A DNA stretch of 64,000 bases from Bradyrhizobium manausense (GCF_018129685.1 NZ_JAFCLG010000011.1:118460-182459), one strand, 5' to 3'; positions 33,971 to 43,737 are shown, counted from the first letter of the stretch. Numbers and translations: made by a program. The notes: generated by a model not told the origin, from the letters alone.

Positions 33971-36208
33971 CTATCGATTCCCGCCGAACAGCCGGTCCAT
34001 CAGCCAGCCATCCAGCCCTGCGGCGGCTTCCGGCCGCGCGTTGACATTGGTGCGCGTCGGCGGCGGTGGCCGATAACCGCCATTGCCGACCGGTGCCTGC
34101 ATCGGTGCTGGTCCCGGCGTTGTCGCCTGCGTCGGTGGCGACACCTGCGATGAGATCTGCACGAGGTTCGACGGTCCCCAATTGCTCTGCAGGTTCGGCA
34201 GGGCCGCGACCTGCACGCCCTCGTGCGCCGCGCGCATGAAGCGGGTCCAGACTTCCACCGGCAGGCCGCCGCCGGTCGTCTTCCTGGTCGGCGAGTTGTC
34301 GTCATTGCCGAGCCAGACGCCGGTGACGAGGTTCGATGTGTAGCCGATGAACCAGGCGTCGCGATAATCCTGGCTGGTGCCGGTCTTGCCGGCCGCCTGC
34401 CAGCCCGGGATCTCGGCCTTCTTGGCCGTGCCCGAGATCAGCGTCTCCTTCATCATCGTATTCATCATGCCGACGTAGCGCGGCTCGATCACCTGATTAT
34501 GTTCTTCGGGCTGGCGCATGTAGAGCAGCTTGCCGTCGAGCGTCCTGATCCGCGTCACCACGTGGGGCACGGCCGCGAAGCCGCCATTGGCGAACGGTGC
34601 ATAGGCGCCGACCAGCTCGACCACGGAGACTTCGGAGGTGCCGAGCGCGATCGAGGCGTTCGGCTCGAGCTTGGAGGAGATGCCGAGCCGGTGCGCCGTG
34701 CGGACGACGTTCTTCGGCCCGACCTCGAGGCCGAGGCGGATGGCGACCGTGTTGAGCGACATCGCCAGTGCCTGCGTCAGCGTCACCGGGCCGAAATATT
34801 CATGGGTGTAGTTCTCGGGCTTCCAGCCCTTGACCTCGATCGGCGCGTCCTGGCGGATGGTGTCGGGCGTGAGCCCCTGCTCCATCGCGGTCAGATAGAC
34901 GAACGGCTTGAACGAGGAGCCCGGCTGGCGCTTGGCGGTGACTGCGCGGTTGTACTGGCTCTCGGAATAGTTCCGCCCGCCGACCATGGCGCGCACCGCG
35001 CCGTCGGGCGTCATGGCCACCAGCGCGCCCTGGCTGACATTGAACTTCACGCTCTTGGCCGCGAGCTCGTCGATGATTGCGGATTCCGCCACCGCCTGGA
35101 GTTTCGGATCGATCGTGGTCTCGACCTTGATGCTGTCGTCGATCTGGCCGACCAGATCATCCAGCACTTCGCCGATCCAGTCGGCCACGTAGTTCACCGT
35201 GCCGGCGCCGACCGGTTTCACATTGTAGGAGGGATGGCCGATCGAGGCCTGGGCCTGTGCGTCGGTAATGAATTTGGCATCCGCCATCGCCGCGAGCACG
35301 ATTTGCGCGCGCTGCTCCGCACCTTCCGGATTGCGGTTCGGCGCCAGGCGCGAGGGCGATTTGACGAGGCCGGCGAGCATTGCGGCTTCCGCGATCGTCA
35401 CGTTCTTCGCCGGCTTGCCGAAATATTTCTGCGCGGCGGCCTCGACGCCGTAGGCACCGGAGCCGAAATAGACGCGGTTGAGATAGAGCTCCAGGATCTC
35501 GTTCTTGGAATGCTTGCGCTCGAGCCAGATCGCGAGCTCCGCCTCCTGCAGCTTGCGCGCCAGGGTGCGTTCCTGGGTCAGGAACAGGTTCTTGGCGAGC
35601 TGCTGCGTCAGCGTCGATCCGCCTTGCGACACGCCGCGATGAAGCAAATTGGTGACGAGCGCGCGTAGGATGCCGACGGGGTCGATGCCGAAATGCGAAT
35701 AGAAGCGGCGGTCTTCGATGGCGATGAAGGCCTTGGGCAGATAGGGCGGCAGGTCCTTCAGGGCGACATTGGCGCCGGCCATCTCGCCGCGCTGTGCCAG
35801 CAGGCTGCCATCCATGCCGACGATCTGGATCGTCGGCGGTCGCTTGGGAATCTCCAGCGACTGGATCGGCGGCAGATGGGCGCCGACCCAGATCACGACG
35901 CCAATCACGGCGATCACGCCCCACAGGCTCAGCACGGCGCCCCAATAGACGAGGCGGCCCAGGCCAGCGCTGATGGATGATCTCGATCGGCGCTTGCCGC
36001 CGCTGCTCTTGGCAGGGTTCTTGGCCGCTGCCTTGCGTTCGCGCGGCGGCTCGTCGTCGGGTTCGCTTTTGCGCTTGGCGGATTTCTTCGCCCTGTCGTC
36101 GCCGCCACCCGGGATGCGGTCTTCAGCCGTCAGGCGCAGATCGGCGAGCGCGGCGGGCAAGCCGAACAGCGGCTCCTTCCGCCCACCCTTTTTCTTTCCC
36201 GACCCCAT
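33971..36208 (-). CDS. Class A penicillin-binding protein, PBP1A family
   Basis: Bifunctional peptidoglycan synthase of about 745 residues, anchored by one membrane segment (about 90-110) after a long basic cytoplasmic N-terminus (KKKGGRK, RKAAAKNPAKSS). The glycosyltransferase domain has EDRRFYSHFGID and GGSTLTQQLAKN; the transpeptidase domain has SSFK (SxxK), SLN (SxN) and KTGT. A Pro/Gln-rich tail follows from about residue 690. It lacks the OB-like insert of enterobacterial PBP1A. ATG at 36208 is used; TTG at 36214 is an alternative. No obvious operon partner. Confidence 0.93.
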   Translation of the reverse strand: MGSGKKKGGRKEPLFGLPAALADLRLTAEDRIPGGGDDRAKKSAKRKSEPDDEPPRERKAAAKNPAKSSGGKRRSRSSISAGLGRLVYWGAVLSLWGVIAVIGVVIWVGAHLPPIQSLEIPKRPPTIQIVGMDGSLLAQRGEMAGANVALKDLPPYLPKAFIAIEDRRFYSHFGIDPVGILRALVTNLLHRGVSQGGSTLTQQLAKNLFLTQERTLARKLQEAELAIWLERKHSKNEILELYLNRVYFGSGAYGVEAAAQKYFGKPAKNVTIAEAAMLAGLVKSPSRLAPNRNPEGAEQRAQIVLAAMADAKFITDAQAQASIGHPSYNVKPVGAGTVNYVADWIGEVLDDLVGQIDDSIKVETTIDPKLQAVAESAIIDELAAKSVKFNVSQGALVAMTPDGAVRAMVGGRNYSESQYNRAVTAKRQPGSSFKPFVYLTAMEQGLTPDTIRQDAPIEVKGWKPENYTHEYFGPVTLTQALAMSLNTVAIRLGLEVGPKNVVRTAHRLGISSKLEPNASIALGTSEVSVVELVGAYAPFANGGFAAVPHVVTRIRTLDGKLLYMRQPEEHNQVIEPRYVGMMNTMMKETLISGTAKKAEIPGWQAAGKTGTSQDYRDAWFIGYTSNLVTGVWLGNDDNSPTRKTTGGGLPVEVWTRFMRAAHEGVQVAALPNLQSNWGPSNLVQISSQVSPPTQATTPGPAPMQAPVGNGGYRPPPPTRTNVNARPEAAAGLDGWLMDRLFGGNR

Positions 36209-36375
36209 ACGCAAAACGCCCGGTCACCCCGCCCCGCCGCACGCTAGCGGTCGCTGTTTAAGGCCCGGTTACCCCGAAGTTAACGCGTGATTAGGAGGTA
36301 CGGCATTCGCCCACTGCAGTTCCGCTTCCGGGGCACCGGCGATACGATCTTGGGGCATAACAAGAGGGAACACCT

Positions 36376-36801
36376 ATGGGCCACATCGATCCGACCAAGG
36401 ATGTCTTCGCGCAATTCCGGGAGAACGACCGCCCGGGCCCGATCCACATGCTCAACCTGGTACGGCTGCGCAAGGACGCGGCCTATCCAGACGGCCGCAA
36501 GGCCAGCGGCGCGGAAGCCTACGCGGCCTATGGTCGTGAGAGCGGCCCGGTGTTTACGCGCCTCGGCGGCCGCATCGTCTGGCAAGGCAAATTCGAGCTG
36601 ATGCTGATTGGCCCGCAAGAGGAACACTGGGATCATTGCTTCATCGCCGAATATCCGAGCGTCGCCGCCTTCGTCGAGATGATCCGCGATCCCGTCTATC
36701 GGGAGGCAGTGAAACACCGCCAGGCCGCGGTAGAGGATTCACGCCTGATCCGGCACGCGGTGCTGCCGGTGGGGAAGAATTTTGGAGAGATACCGACCTG
36801 A
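36376..36801 (+). CDS. DUF1330 domain-containing protein
   Basis: Small cytoplasmic protein of 141 residues with the ferredoxin-like dimeric barrel of the DUF1330 family. Visible features are PGPIHMLNLVRLR (first strand), AYAAYGRESGPVFTRLGGRIVW and a C-terminal EYPSVAAFVEMIRDPVYREAVKHRQAAVEDSRLI. The ATG at 36376 has AAGAGGGA upstream. Function of the family is unknown; dimeric alpha-beta barrel folds include small monooxygenases and stress-related proteins. It is divergent from the PBP1A gene. Confidence 0.85.
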   Translation: MGHIDPTKDVFAQFRENDRPGPIHMLNLVRLRKDAAYPDGRKASGAEAYAAYGRESGPVFTRLGGRIVWQGKFELMLIGPQEEHWDHCFIAEYPSVAAFVEMIRDPVYREAVKHRQAAVEDSRLIRHAVLPVGKNFGEIPT

Positions 36802-36817
36802 GTGCTGCTCTCTTCAT

Positions 36818-36904
36818 CGTCATGGCCGGGCTTGACCCGGCCATCCACGCCTTACTTCTCAGCCCCAAGAACGTGGATGCCCGGGACAAGCCCGGGCATG
36901 ACGT
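36818..36904. repeat. Palindromic intergenic repeat (type D, copy 1)
   Basis: Arms CGTCATGGCCGGGCTTGACC and GGGACAAGCCCGGGCATGACG, each also able to form its own stem, with inner ATCCACG / CGTGGAT. Between the convergent DUF1330 and binding-protein genes. A second copy is at 52545-52629. Confidence 0.85.
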
Positions 36905-36929
36905 CGTTGCCGCAGTTTGTATCTGAGAA

Positions 36930-38156
36930 CTAGCCCGCTGGACCGGCGTCCTCCAGGATCGGGCCGAACAGCTCCCAGCGCTCGCCGTTGAACTTCATCA
37001 TCTGAAGCTGCTTGTTGACGCGGTAGTCGGTCGGCGACGTATTGGCCTTGATGCCGGGCAGCGCGGTGTCCCAGGCGAAGTCCTTCAGCGAAGTGGCCTG
37101 CTTCATGACGTTCTCGCGGGTGAGATCGTCACCGCACTGCTTCAGCACATAGGCCAGCAACTGCGCCGTGGCGTAGCCATAGGTGTTGAAGTTCGAATCC
37201 TTGTCGCCATCGGGATAGTACTTCGCCATGAAGTCGAAATACCGCTTCAGGCCGGCGTCGTCCTTCCAGGTCGGATCAAGCGGCTCCTTGCCGTAGTTGA
37301 CGCTGATCAGTCCCTTGGCGGCCTCGAAGCCTGCCGGCTTCAGCACCGCGCCGACCGAGGTGGCGTTGATGTCGACGATCTGGACCGGATGCCAGTCCAT
37401 CTCGGCGATCTTCTTGATCGCCTGCGCGGCCTGCTTCGGCGTGGTCGCGCTGAAGAACAGGTCGGCACCGGCGTCCTTGATCTTGAGGATCTGCGAATCG
37501 ACGGTGGGATCGGAGACCTCGTAGGAGGCTTCGGTCACGATCATCTTGGCGGCCTTGTCGCCGAGGCCGGCCTTGAGGCCGTTCAGATAATCCTTGCCGA
37601 GGTCGTCGTTCTGATAGAGCACGCCGATCTTGGCGTTCGGATGCTCCTTCAGAATGTACTGGCCGTAGATGCGGCCTTCGACGAAGTAGTTCGGATTGAA
37701 CCCCATGGTCCACGGGAAGTTCTTCGGATCGGTGAACCGCGAAGCGCCGGTGGCCGCGAACAGCTGCGGCACCTTCTTGGAATTGAGGTATTTCTGCACG
37801 GCCGCGTTCACGGGCGTGCCGATGATCTGGAATGTCAGGAGGACCTCGTCGCTCTCGACCAGCTTGCGGATCTGCTCCACGGCTTTCGGCGGCGAATAGG
37901 CGTCGTCATACTGGATCAGGTTGATCTTGCGACCGTTGATGCCGCCCTGGTCGTTGATCATCTTGAAATAGGCGGCCTGGGTCTTGCCGATCGACGAATA
38001 GGCCGACGCCGGTCCCGAGAACGGCATGGTTTGTCCGATCTTGATCTCGGTGTCGCTGGCGCCCGGATCATATTTCTTCTGGGCATTGGCCGCCGAGACC
38101 GACAGCGCCAGGGTCAGCGCCGTTGCCGCGGCCAGATGCAGAATTCCGTTCCTCAT
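36930..38156 (-). CDS. LIV-type ABC transporter substrate-binding protein (paralogue 1)
   Basis: Periplasmic binding protein of 408 residues. The ATG at 38156 has GAGGAA upstream and starts a signal peptide (MRNGILHLAAATALTLALSVSAANA, cleavage before QKKYDPG). Fold markers are TEIKIGQTMPFSGPASAYSSIG, NLIQYDDAYSPPKAVEQ and QNDDLGKDYLNGLK. It is closely related over its whole length to the next gene upstream (38395-39636), with many identical blocks. No permease or ATPase genes are adjacent, so it must use a transporter encoded elsewhere. Ligand unknown. Confidence 0.92.
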   Translation of the reverse strand: MRNGILHLAAATALTLALSVSAANAQKKYDPGASDTEIKIGQTMPFSGPASAYSSIGKTQAAYFKMINDQGGINGRKINLIQYDDAYSPPKAVEQIRKLVESDEVLLTFQIIGTPVNAAVQKYLNSKKVPQLFAATGASRFTDPKNFPWTMGFNPNYFVEGRIYGQYILKEHPNAKIGVLYQNDDLGKDYLNGLKAGLGDKAAKMIVTEASYEVSDPTVDSQILKIKDAGADLFFSATTPKQAAQAIKKIAEMDWHPVQIVDINATSVGAVLKPAGFEAAKGLISVNYGKEPLDPTWKDDAGLKRYFDFMAKYYPDGDKDSNFNTYGYATAQLLAYVLKQCGDDLTRENVMKQATSLKDFAWDTALPGIKANTSPTDYRVNKQLQMMKFNGERWELFGPILEDAGPAG

Positions 38157-38278
38157 TCGCAATTTCCTCAGTCTGTTTATATGCGGGTGATCTGTCCGGC
38201 ACGCTCGTGCGCACCGGACGTCACCGCTGCGGCCGATAGTGGAGGAGGCGTTGCTGCAACGCAAGGTGGGCATTCGTA

Positions 38279-38393
38279 GTAGGGTGGGTCAGCCTTGCGG
38301 GCTGCGCGAAGCGCAGTCCGCTGGGCCTAACCCACCGCCTCTATTTCCGCGGATTCCAAAGAGGTGGATTATGCTGACGTTAGCCCACCCTCG
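38279..38393. repeat. Palindromic intergenic repeat (type C, copy 3, rearranged)
   Basis: Contains GTAGGGTGGGTCAGCC at the left, GCGCGAAGCGC in the middle and TTAGCCCACCCTCG at the right, so the ends match type C but the centre is reordered. It separates the two binding-protein paralogues and ends two bases before the stop codon of the upstream one. Confidence 0.8.
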
Positions 38394-38394
38394 T

Positions 38395-39636
38395 TTAACC
38401 CGCCGGACCGGAATCCTCGATGATCGGTCCGAACAGCTCCCAGCGTTCGCCGTTGAACTTCATCATCTGCATCTGCTTGTTGACGCGGTAGTCGTTTGGC
38501 CCGGTGTTGATCTTGATGCCGGGCAGCGCGAAGCTAGGCGTGAAGTCCTTGATATTTGCGACCTGCTTCATGACGTTTTCGCGCGTCAGGTCGTCGCCGC
38601 ATTGCTTCAGCACCTGTACCAGCAGTTCCGCCACCGAATAGGCGTAAGTGTTGACGGTGTTGAGCTTGTCGCCTTCAGGGAAATACTTGTCCATGAAGGC
38701 GAAGAAGGCCTTCACGCCTGGATCGTCCTTCCACTGGGGATCGCCCGGCTCCTTGCCGTATTGCGTCGAGATGATGCCCTTGGAGATGTCGAGGCCGGCC
38801 GGCTTCAGCGTCGCCGAGATCGGGCTCGCATTGATGTCGAGGATGTGCACCGGCGTCCAGCCGAGGTCGGCGAGCTTCTTGATCGCCTGCGCCGCGAATT
38901 TCGGCGTGGAGGCGTCATAGAACAGGTCGACGCCCATCGACTTCAGCTTCACCACCTGCGAGTCCACCGTGGGATCGGTGACTTCGTAGGAGACTTCGCC
39001 GACAATCATGCTGGCGGCCTTGTCGCCGAGCCCGCTCTTGAGACCGGCGAGATAGTCGCGGCCCATGTCGTCGTTCTGGTAGAGCACGCCGATCTTGGCG
39101 TTTGGATGCTCCTTGAGAATATATTTCGCGTAGATCCGTCCCTCGGACACGTAGTTGGGATTATAGGCGATGGTCCAGGGATAGTTCTGCGGATCGTTGA
39201 AGCGCGCGGCGCCGGTCGAGGCGAGCAGCTGCGGGATCTTCTTGCCGTTGAGATATTTTTGCACGGCGGCGTTCGCCGCGGTGCCGATGATCTGGAAGGT
39301 GAACAGCACTTCGTCGCCTTCGACGAGCTTGCGCACCTGCTCGACGGTCTTCGGCGGCGAATAGGCATCGTCATACTGGATCAGATTGATCTTGCGGCCG
39401 TTGATGCCGCCCTGATCGTTGATCATCTTGAAGTAGGCGGCCTGGGTCTTGCCGATATTGGCGTAGACGGAGTAGGGGCCGGAGAACGGCACGGTCTGGC
39501 CGATCTTGATCTCGGTGTCGCTCGCACCGGTGTCGTATTTTTTCTGGGCCAAGGCCTCACTTACGAAGGCTTGGTTGGCGGAGAACGCGAAGGCGAGCGC
39601 CGCCGTGGCAGCAATGAAGGCTCTGCGAGTGCTCAT
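38395..39636 (-). CDS. LIV-type ABC transporter substrate-binding protein (paralogue 2)
   Basis: Periplasmic binding protein of 413 residues, tandem paralogue of the previous gene. The ATG at 39636 is preceded by AGGAGGAA and begins a signal peptide (MSTRRAFIAATAALAFAFSA...ALA, before QKKYDTG). Blocks such as MINDQGGINGRKINLIQYDD, LKQCGDDLTRENVMKQ and QMMKFNGERWELFGPI are shared with paralogue 1, while the ligand-cleft regions differ (GAARFNDPQNYPW versus GASRFTDPKNFPW). The pair probably arose by tandem duplication and may bind different but related ligands. No membrane subunit gene is nearby. Confidence 0.92.
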   Translation of the reverse strand: MSTRRAFIAATAALAFAFSANQAFVSEALAQKKYDTGASDTEIKIGQTVPFSGPYSVYANIGKTQAAYFKMINDQGGINGRKINLIQYDDAYSPPKTVEQVRKLVEGDEVLFTFQIIGTAANAAVQKYLNGKKIPQLLASTGAARFNDPQNYPWTIAYNPNYVSEGRIYAKYILKEHPNAKIGVLYQNDDMGRDYLAGLKSGLGDKAASMIVGEVSYEVTDPTVDSQVVKLKSMGVDLFYDASTPKFAAQAIKKLADLGWTPVHILDINASPISATLKPAGLDISKGIISTQYGKEPGDPQWKDDPGVKAFFAFMDKYFPEGDKLNTVNTYAYSVAELLVQVLKQCGDDLTRENVMKQVANIKDFTPSFALPGIKINTGPNDYRVNKQMQMMKFNGERWELFGPIIEDSGPAG

Positions 39637-39809
39637 GTTGGGTTGTTCCTCCTGACGGAATTTTCCGGCCGATGGTCTTTTCCCGTTCGTTGCAACGGTC
39701 GCCATCGCTGCCGAAGAGTGTGGAGGAAGGGCAGGCCGCGCGCAAGGATCGCGGCGCCGCGCGGTCGTGTCTCAGGCTAGGCCAAGAGTCTTAGGTCAGG
39801 ACAAGAGTC

Positions 39810-40172
39810 TTAAGCCAGGAACAGTGCAACCAGCGCGATCGCGGCCGGCAGCGCCTGCACGATCAGGATGCGCGTGCTCACGGTCGCCGCGCCATAGGCG
39901 CCGGCCACGATCACGCAGAGCAGGAAGAACACCTTGACCTGGAATGCGAAGGCGGGGTTGCCGTGCACCAGACCCCAGATCAGGCCGGCGGCGAGAAAGC
40001 CGTTATAGAGGCCCTGATTGGCGGCCAGCACCTTCGTGATCGCGGCCTTCTCAGGCGTGTTGCGGAATGTCTTCAAACCAAGCGGCTTGTCCCAGAGAAA
40101 CATCTCCAGGATCAGGAAGTAGGCGTGCAGCGCGGCGACCAGCGCCACCAGGACATTTGCGATCCAGATCAA
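39810..40172 (-). CDS. DUF1304 small membrane protein
   Basis: Inner-membrane protein with four predicted membrane segments and no known function. The family signature ALHAYFLILEMFLWDKP lies near the N-terminus and NQGLYNGFLAAGL in the middle. I prefer the TTG start at 40172 because GGGGGAG stands six bases before it and the product (120 residues) then has the usual family length. An ATG at 40208 would add 12 polar residues (MLSSTRKLGELK) that overlap this ribosome site. Divergent from ogt. Confidence 0.85.
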   Translation of the reverse strand: MIWIANVLVALVAALHAYFLILEMFLWDKPLGLKTFRNTPEKAAITKVLAANQGLYNGFLAAGLIWGLVHGNPAFAFQVKVFFLLCVIVAGAYGAATVSTRILIVQALPAAIALVALFLA

Positions 40173-40256
40173 CTTGAGCTCCCCCAGCTTTCGGGTGGAC
40201 GATAGCATGGGGCGCGTGGCAACTGCGATGGTGTGTTTTGATGCAATGGTGTCGCA

Positions 40257-40787
40257 ATGGCTGCTCGATCAACCGGGACTCCCGAACGCTTCGGCCTCGA
40301 TCGCCTCTCGACGCCGATCGGGATCGCATTGCTGGTGACCGATGCCGACGGCGCATTGCGCGCGCTCGACTGGGACGACTACGAGCACCGCATGCGCGAA
40401 CTGCTGCGCCTGCATCATGGTGCAGTCGAACTGGTTGACCGGCCCGCGCCGGCAGCGATGAAGACAGCGCTGTCGGCCTATTTCGAGGGCGACCTCGGCC
40501 AGCTCGCGCGAATCGAATGGCGCATCGCCGGCACGCCGTTCCAGCAAAAAGTCTGGGGAGCGCTGGCGAAAATCCCCGCCGGCACCACGATGAGCTATGG
40601 CGCGTTGGCCGCGAAGATCGAGATGCCCAAGGCCATCAGAGCCGTCGGCCATGCCAACGGCTCCAACCCGATCAGCGTGGTGTTGCCGTGCCATCGGCTG
40701 ATCGGTGCGGATGGCTCGCTGGTGAAATATGGCGGCGGCCTTGCGCGCAAACGCTGGCTACTGCGGCACGAGGGCGTGGAGGTTTGA
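40257..40787 (+). CDS. ogt: Methylated-DNA-protein cysteine methyltransferase
   Basis: DNA repair protein of 176 residues that removes alkyl groups from O6-alkylguanine by transfer to its own Cys. The active site is VVLPCHRLIG with Cys145. The helix-turn-helix region with the arginine finger is MPKAIRAVGHANGSNP, and FQQKVWGALAKIPAGTTMSYGALA is the conserved DNA-binding lead. It lacks the Ada N-terminal zinc domain, so it is an Ogt-type enzyme. The ATG at 40257 has no strong ribosome site. DUF1304 gene is divergent. Confidence 0.93.
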   Translation: MAARSTGTPERFGLDRLSTPIGIALLVTDADGALRALDWDDYEHRMRELLRLHHGAVELVDRPAPAAMKTALSAYFEGDLGQLARIEWRIAGTPFQQKVWGALAKIPAGTTMSYGALAAKIEMPKAIRAVGHANGSNPISVVLPCHRLIGADGSLVKYGGGLARKRWLLRHEGVEV

Positions 40788-40817
40788 AAGGCGTGGCGTG
40801 CGCGAACCCGCTCCATC

Positions 40818-40916
40818 GTCATTCCGGGCGCCGCGCCGCGGCGAGCCCGGAATCCATATCCACCAGCCGGGGTTATGGATTCCGGGCCTGGCCCTTCGGG
40901 CTATCCCCGAATGACG
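40818..40916. repeat. Palindromic intergenic repeat (type E, copy 1)
   Basis: Left hairpin CATTCCGGGCGCCGCGCCGC...GAGCCCGGAATCC and right hairpin GGATTCCGGGCCTGGCCC...CCCCGAATGACG form a larger palindrome. Between convergent ogt and glnD, where it may also terminate transcription. Confidence 0.8.
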
Positions 40917-40947
40917 AGTGGAGAGAGGCGCGTGCGAGCAACTCGCT

Positions 40948-43737
40948 TCACGCCGCCGGCTGAACCGCCTTGTCGCCGGCCATCACATGGGTCAGCGCGC
41001 TCTTGATTGCGGCCTGGCGGGTCGGGGCGTTGATTTGTGCGCCCAGAAGGTCGGTCACGTAGAACACGTCGCGGGCGCGCTCGCCGAAGGTCGCGACATG
41101 GGCCGAGGCGATGTTGAGGTTGAGCTTGGAGATCGCGGTGGTCAGCTCATAGAGCAGGCCGGGGCGGTCGAGGCCGGAGACCTCGATCACCGTGTAGCGG
41201 TCGGACCATTGGTTGTTGATGGTCACTTCCGGCTCGATCACGAACGGCCGCGCCTTGCTGCGCACGGTGCGCCGCGCCACCACCTCGGGCAGGCGCAGCT
41301 TGCCCTCCAGCACGTCCTCGATCATCTCGCCGATCCGGGTGGCGCGACGGCCTTCATCCTCGTCGCGATCGTACTCGCGCGAGATCGAGATGGTGTCGAG
41401 CGCGCGGCCATCGGTCGTCGTGTAGATCTGCGCGTCCACGATGTTGGCGCCGGCCGAGGCGCAGGCACCCGCGATGATCGACAGCAGCCAGGGATGGTCG
41501 GCGGCGAAGATCGTGAGCTCGGTGACGCCGCGGACCTCGTCGAAGCCGACATTGATCGCGAGCTTGTGGCCGGCCTGCTCGCTGGAGCGAACGAAGCGCG
41601 CGTGACGAATTTTTCGCGGCAGCTCGACCTTGAGCCAGTAGGCCGGATAATGCCGGGCGATATAGGCATCGAGCTCGTCCGCCGGCCATTCGGCGAAGGC
41701 GTGCCGGAATTCGGCGTAGGCGGCCGTGAGGCGCTTGCCGCGGTCGACCTCGGAGAAGCCGCCGGTCAGCACCGGTTCCGTCTCGTAGTACAGCGAGCGT
41801 AGCAGCTGCGCCTTCCAGCCGTTCCACACGCCGGGGCCGACGCCGCGAATGTCGGCGGTGGTCAGGATGGTCAAGAGCTTCATCTGCTCGACCGATTGTA
41901 CGACGGCGGCAAAGTTTTCGATGGTCTTGCGGTCGGAGAGATCGCGCGACTGCGCGACCGTGGACATCGTGAGATGCTCCTCGATCAGCCAGGCCACCAG
42001 CTCGGTATCGGCAGCACTGAAGCCGAGCCGCGGGCACAGCCGCCGCGCCACCTTGGCGCCGGCGATCGAATGATCCTCGGGCCGCCCCTTGGCGATGTCG
42101 TGTAGCAGCGTCGTGATGTAGATCACCGCGCGGTGCTCGGGGCGAATCTTGCGCATCAGATCGCTGGCGAGCGCGAATTCCTCGATGCCGCCGCGCTCGA
42201 TGTCCTGGAGGAATCCGACGCAGCGGATCAGGTGCTCGTCGACCGTGTAGTGATGATACATGTTGAACTGCATCATCGAGACGATCTTGCCGAAGGCGCG
42301 GATGAAATGACCGAGCACGCCGGTCTCGTTCATCCGCCGCAGCACGATCTCGGCGTTGTCCGAGGTCAGGATCTCCATGAAGAGACGGTTGGCCTCGGGA
42401 TTCTCGCGCATCTGCGCGTTGATCAGGCCAAGCGAGCGCGTCACGTCGCGCATCGCGTCCGGGTGGAAAGCGAGGTTGTTCTTCTGCGCCAGGCGGAAGA
42501 TGCGGATCAGATTGACCGGATCGTGCTTGAAGATGTCGGGTGCGGCGACGTTGATGCGGTTGTTGTCGACGATGAAATCGTCGCTATCGGGCACGCGCCG
42601 CTTCACCGGCGTTGGGCGCAGCCGCGCCATCATCCGGCTCAGCACGGGCGCGGGCTTGGCCTGCTGGTCCTCGAGCTTGGCGCAGAGGATGGCGGTGAGG
42701 TTGCCGACTTCCTTAGCGACCAGGAAGTAGTGCTTCATGAAGCGCTCGACGTCCTGCATGCCGGGATGCGAAGTGTAGCCGAGCCTGACAGCGATCTCGC
42801 GCTGGAGATCGAAGGACAGGCGTTCTTCCGGTCGTCCCGAGTAGAAGTGCAGGTTGCAGCGCACGGACCAGAGAAAGTCGGCGCAGCGGCGGAACGTGCG
42901 ATATTCCTGCGCGTCGAACACGCCGCGTTCGACCAGCTCGTCGGTGTCGCGGACGCGGTAGACGTATTTGGCGATCCAGAACAGCGTGTGCAGGTCGCGC
43001 AGCGCCCCCTTGCCGTCCTTGACGTTGGGCTCGACCAGATAGCGCGATTGGCCGCCGCGGCGGTGACGTTCCTCGCGCTCGGCGAGTTTTGCGGTGACGA
43101 ATTCGGAGGCGGTGCCTTGCACCACTTCCTTGTCGAAGCGGTCGACCAGCTCGTCATAGAGCGGCTGGTCGCCGGTCAGGAAGCGCGTCTCCAGAATCGC
43201 GGTGCGGATGGTCATGTCGCCGCGCGCCTGGCGGATCGATTCATCGACCGAGCGCGTGGCGTGACCGACCTTCAGCCCCATGTCCCAGAGACAATAGAGG
43301 ATGGCCTCGGCCACCTGCTCGCCCCAGGCGGTCTGCTTGTAGGGCAGAATGAACAGCAGATCGATGTCGGACTCGGGCGCCATCAAACCGCGACCATAGC
43401 CGCCGGTCGCAACCACCGCCATGCGCTCCGCGCCGCTCGGGATCGGCGAACGATAGAGGTGCCGGGTCGCGGCCGAATAGAGGATGCGAATGATCTCGTC
43501 CTGCACGTGGCACAGCCGCTCGGCGCAGCGACGGCCGTGGCGGTCCTTCAGCAGGATCGCCTGTGCCGCGGCGCGCGCGGTCATCAGCTCGGCCTTGAGC
43601 AGTTGCGCGGTCGCTGTGCGGAACACGTCCTCGCGGCCCTGATGCTTTTCGGCAAGGGCATCAACCGCCGCGGTGATCCGCGCGGTGTCGAAGCGATCAT
43701 CGGCCTGCGGCCTATGCTCAGTCGTCACGCTATCCAT
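40948..43737 (-). CDS. glnD: [Protein-PII] uridylyltransferase / uridylyl-removing enzyme
   Basis: Central nitrogen sensor of 929 residues that adds UMP to PII proteins when glutamine is low and removes it when glutamine is high. The nucleotidyltransferase motif GGYGRGLMAPESDIDLLF is at residues about 112-129, the HD domain with LLHDIAKGRPEDHS near 545, and two ACT domains at the C-terminus (TELTIFAADHPWLLSIIAG and VIEVSGLDRPGLLYELTTAI). All parts are intact and the length is normal. Monocistronic by context: convergent with ogt and divergent from ssuA. Confidence 0.96.
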   Translation of the reverse strand: MDSVTTEHRPQADDRFDTARITAAVDALAEKHQGREDVFRTATAQLLKAELMTARAAAQAILLKDRHGRRCAERLCHVQDEIIRILYSAATRHLYRSPIPSGAERMAVVATGGYGRGLMAPESDIDLLFILPYKQTAWGEQVAEAILYCLWDMGLKVGHATRSVDESIRQARGDMTIRTAILETRFLTGDQPLYDELVDRFDKEVVQGTASEFVTAKLAEREERHRRGGQSRYLVEPNVKDGKGALRDLHTLFWIAKYVYRVRDTDELVERGVFDAQEYRTFRRCADFLWSVRCNLHFYSGRPEERLSFDLQREIAVRLGYTSHPGMQDVERFMKHYFLVAKEVGNLTAILCAKLEDQQAKPAPVLSRMMARLRPTPVKRRVPDSDDFIVDNNRINVAAPDIFKHDPVNLIRIFRLAQKNNLAFHPDAMRDVTRSLGLINAQMRENPEANRLFMEILTSDNAEIVLRRMNETGVLGHFIRAFGKIVSMMQFNMYHHYTVDEHLIRCVGFLQDIERGGIEEFALASDLMRKIRPEHRAVIYITTLLHDIAKGRPEDHSIAGAKVARRLCPRLGFSAADTELVAWLIEEHLTMSTVAQSRDLSDRKTIENFAAVVQSVEQMKLLTILTTADIRGVGPGVWNGWKAQLLRSLYYETEPVLTGGFSEVDRGKRLTAAYAEFRHAFAEWPADELDAYIARHYPAYWLKVELPRKIRHARFVRSSEQAGHKLAINVGFDEVRGVTELTIFAADHPWLLSIIAGACASAGANIVDAQIYTTTDGRALDTISISREYDRDEDEGRRATRIGEMIEDVLEGKLRLPEVVARRTVRSKARPFVIEPEVTINNQWSDRYTVIEVSGLDRPGLLYELTTAISKLNLNIASAHVATFGERARDVFYVTDLLGAQINAPTRQAAIKSALTHVMAGDKAVQPAA

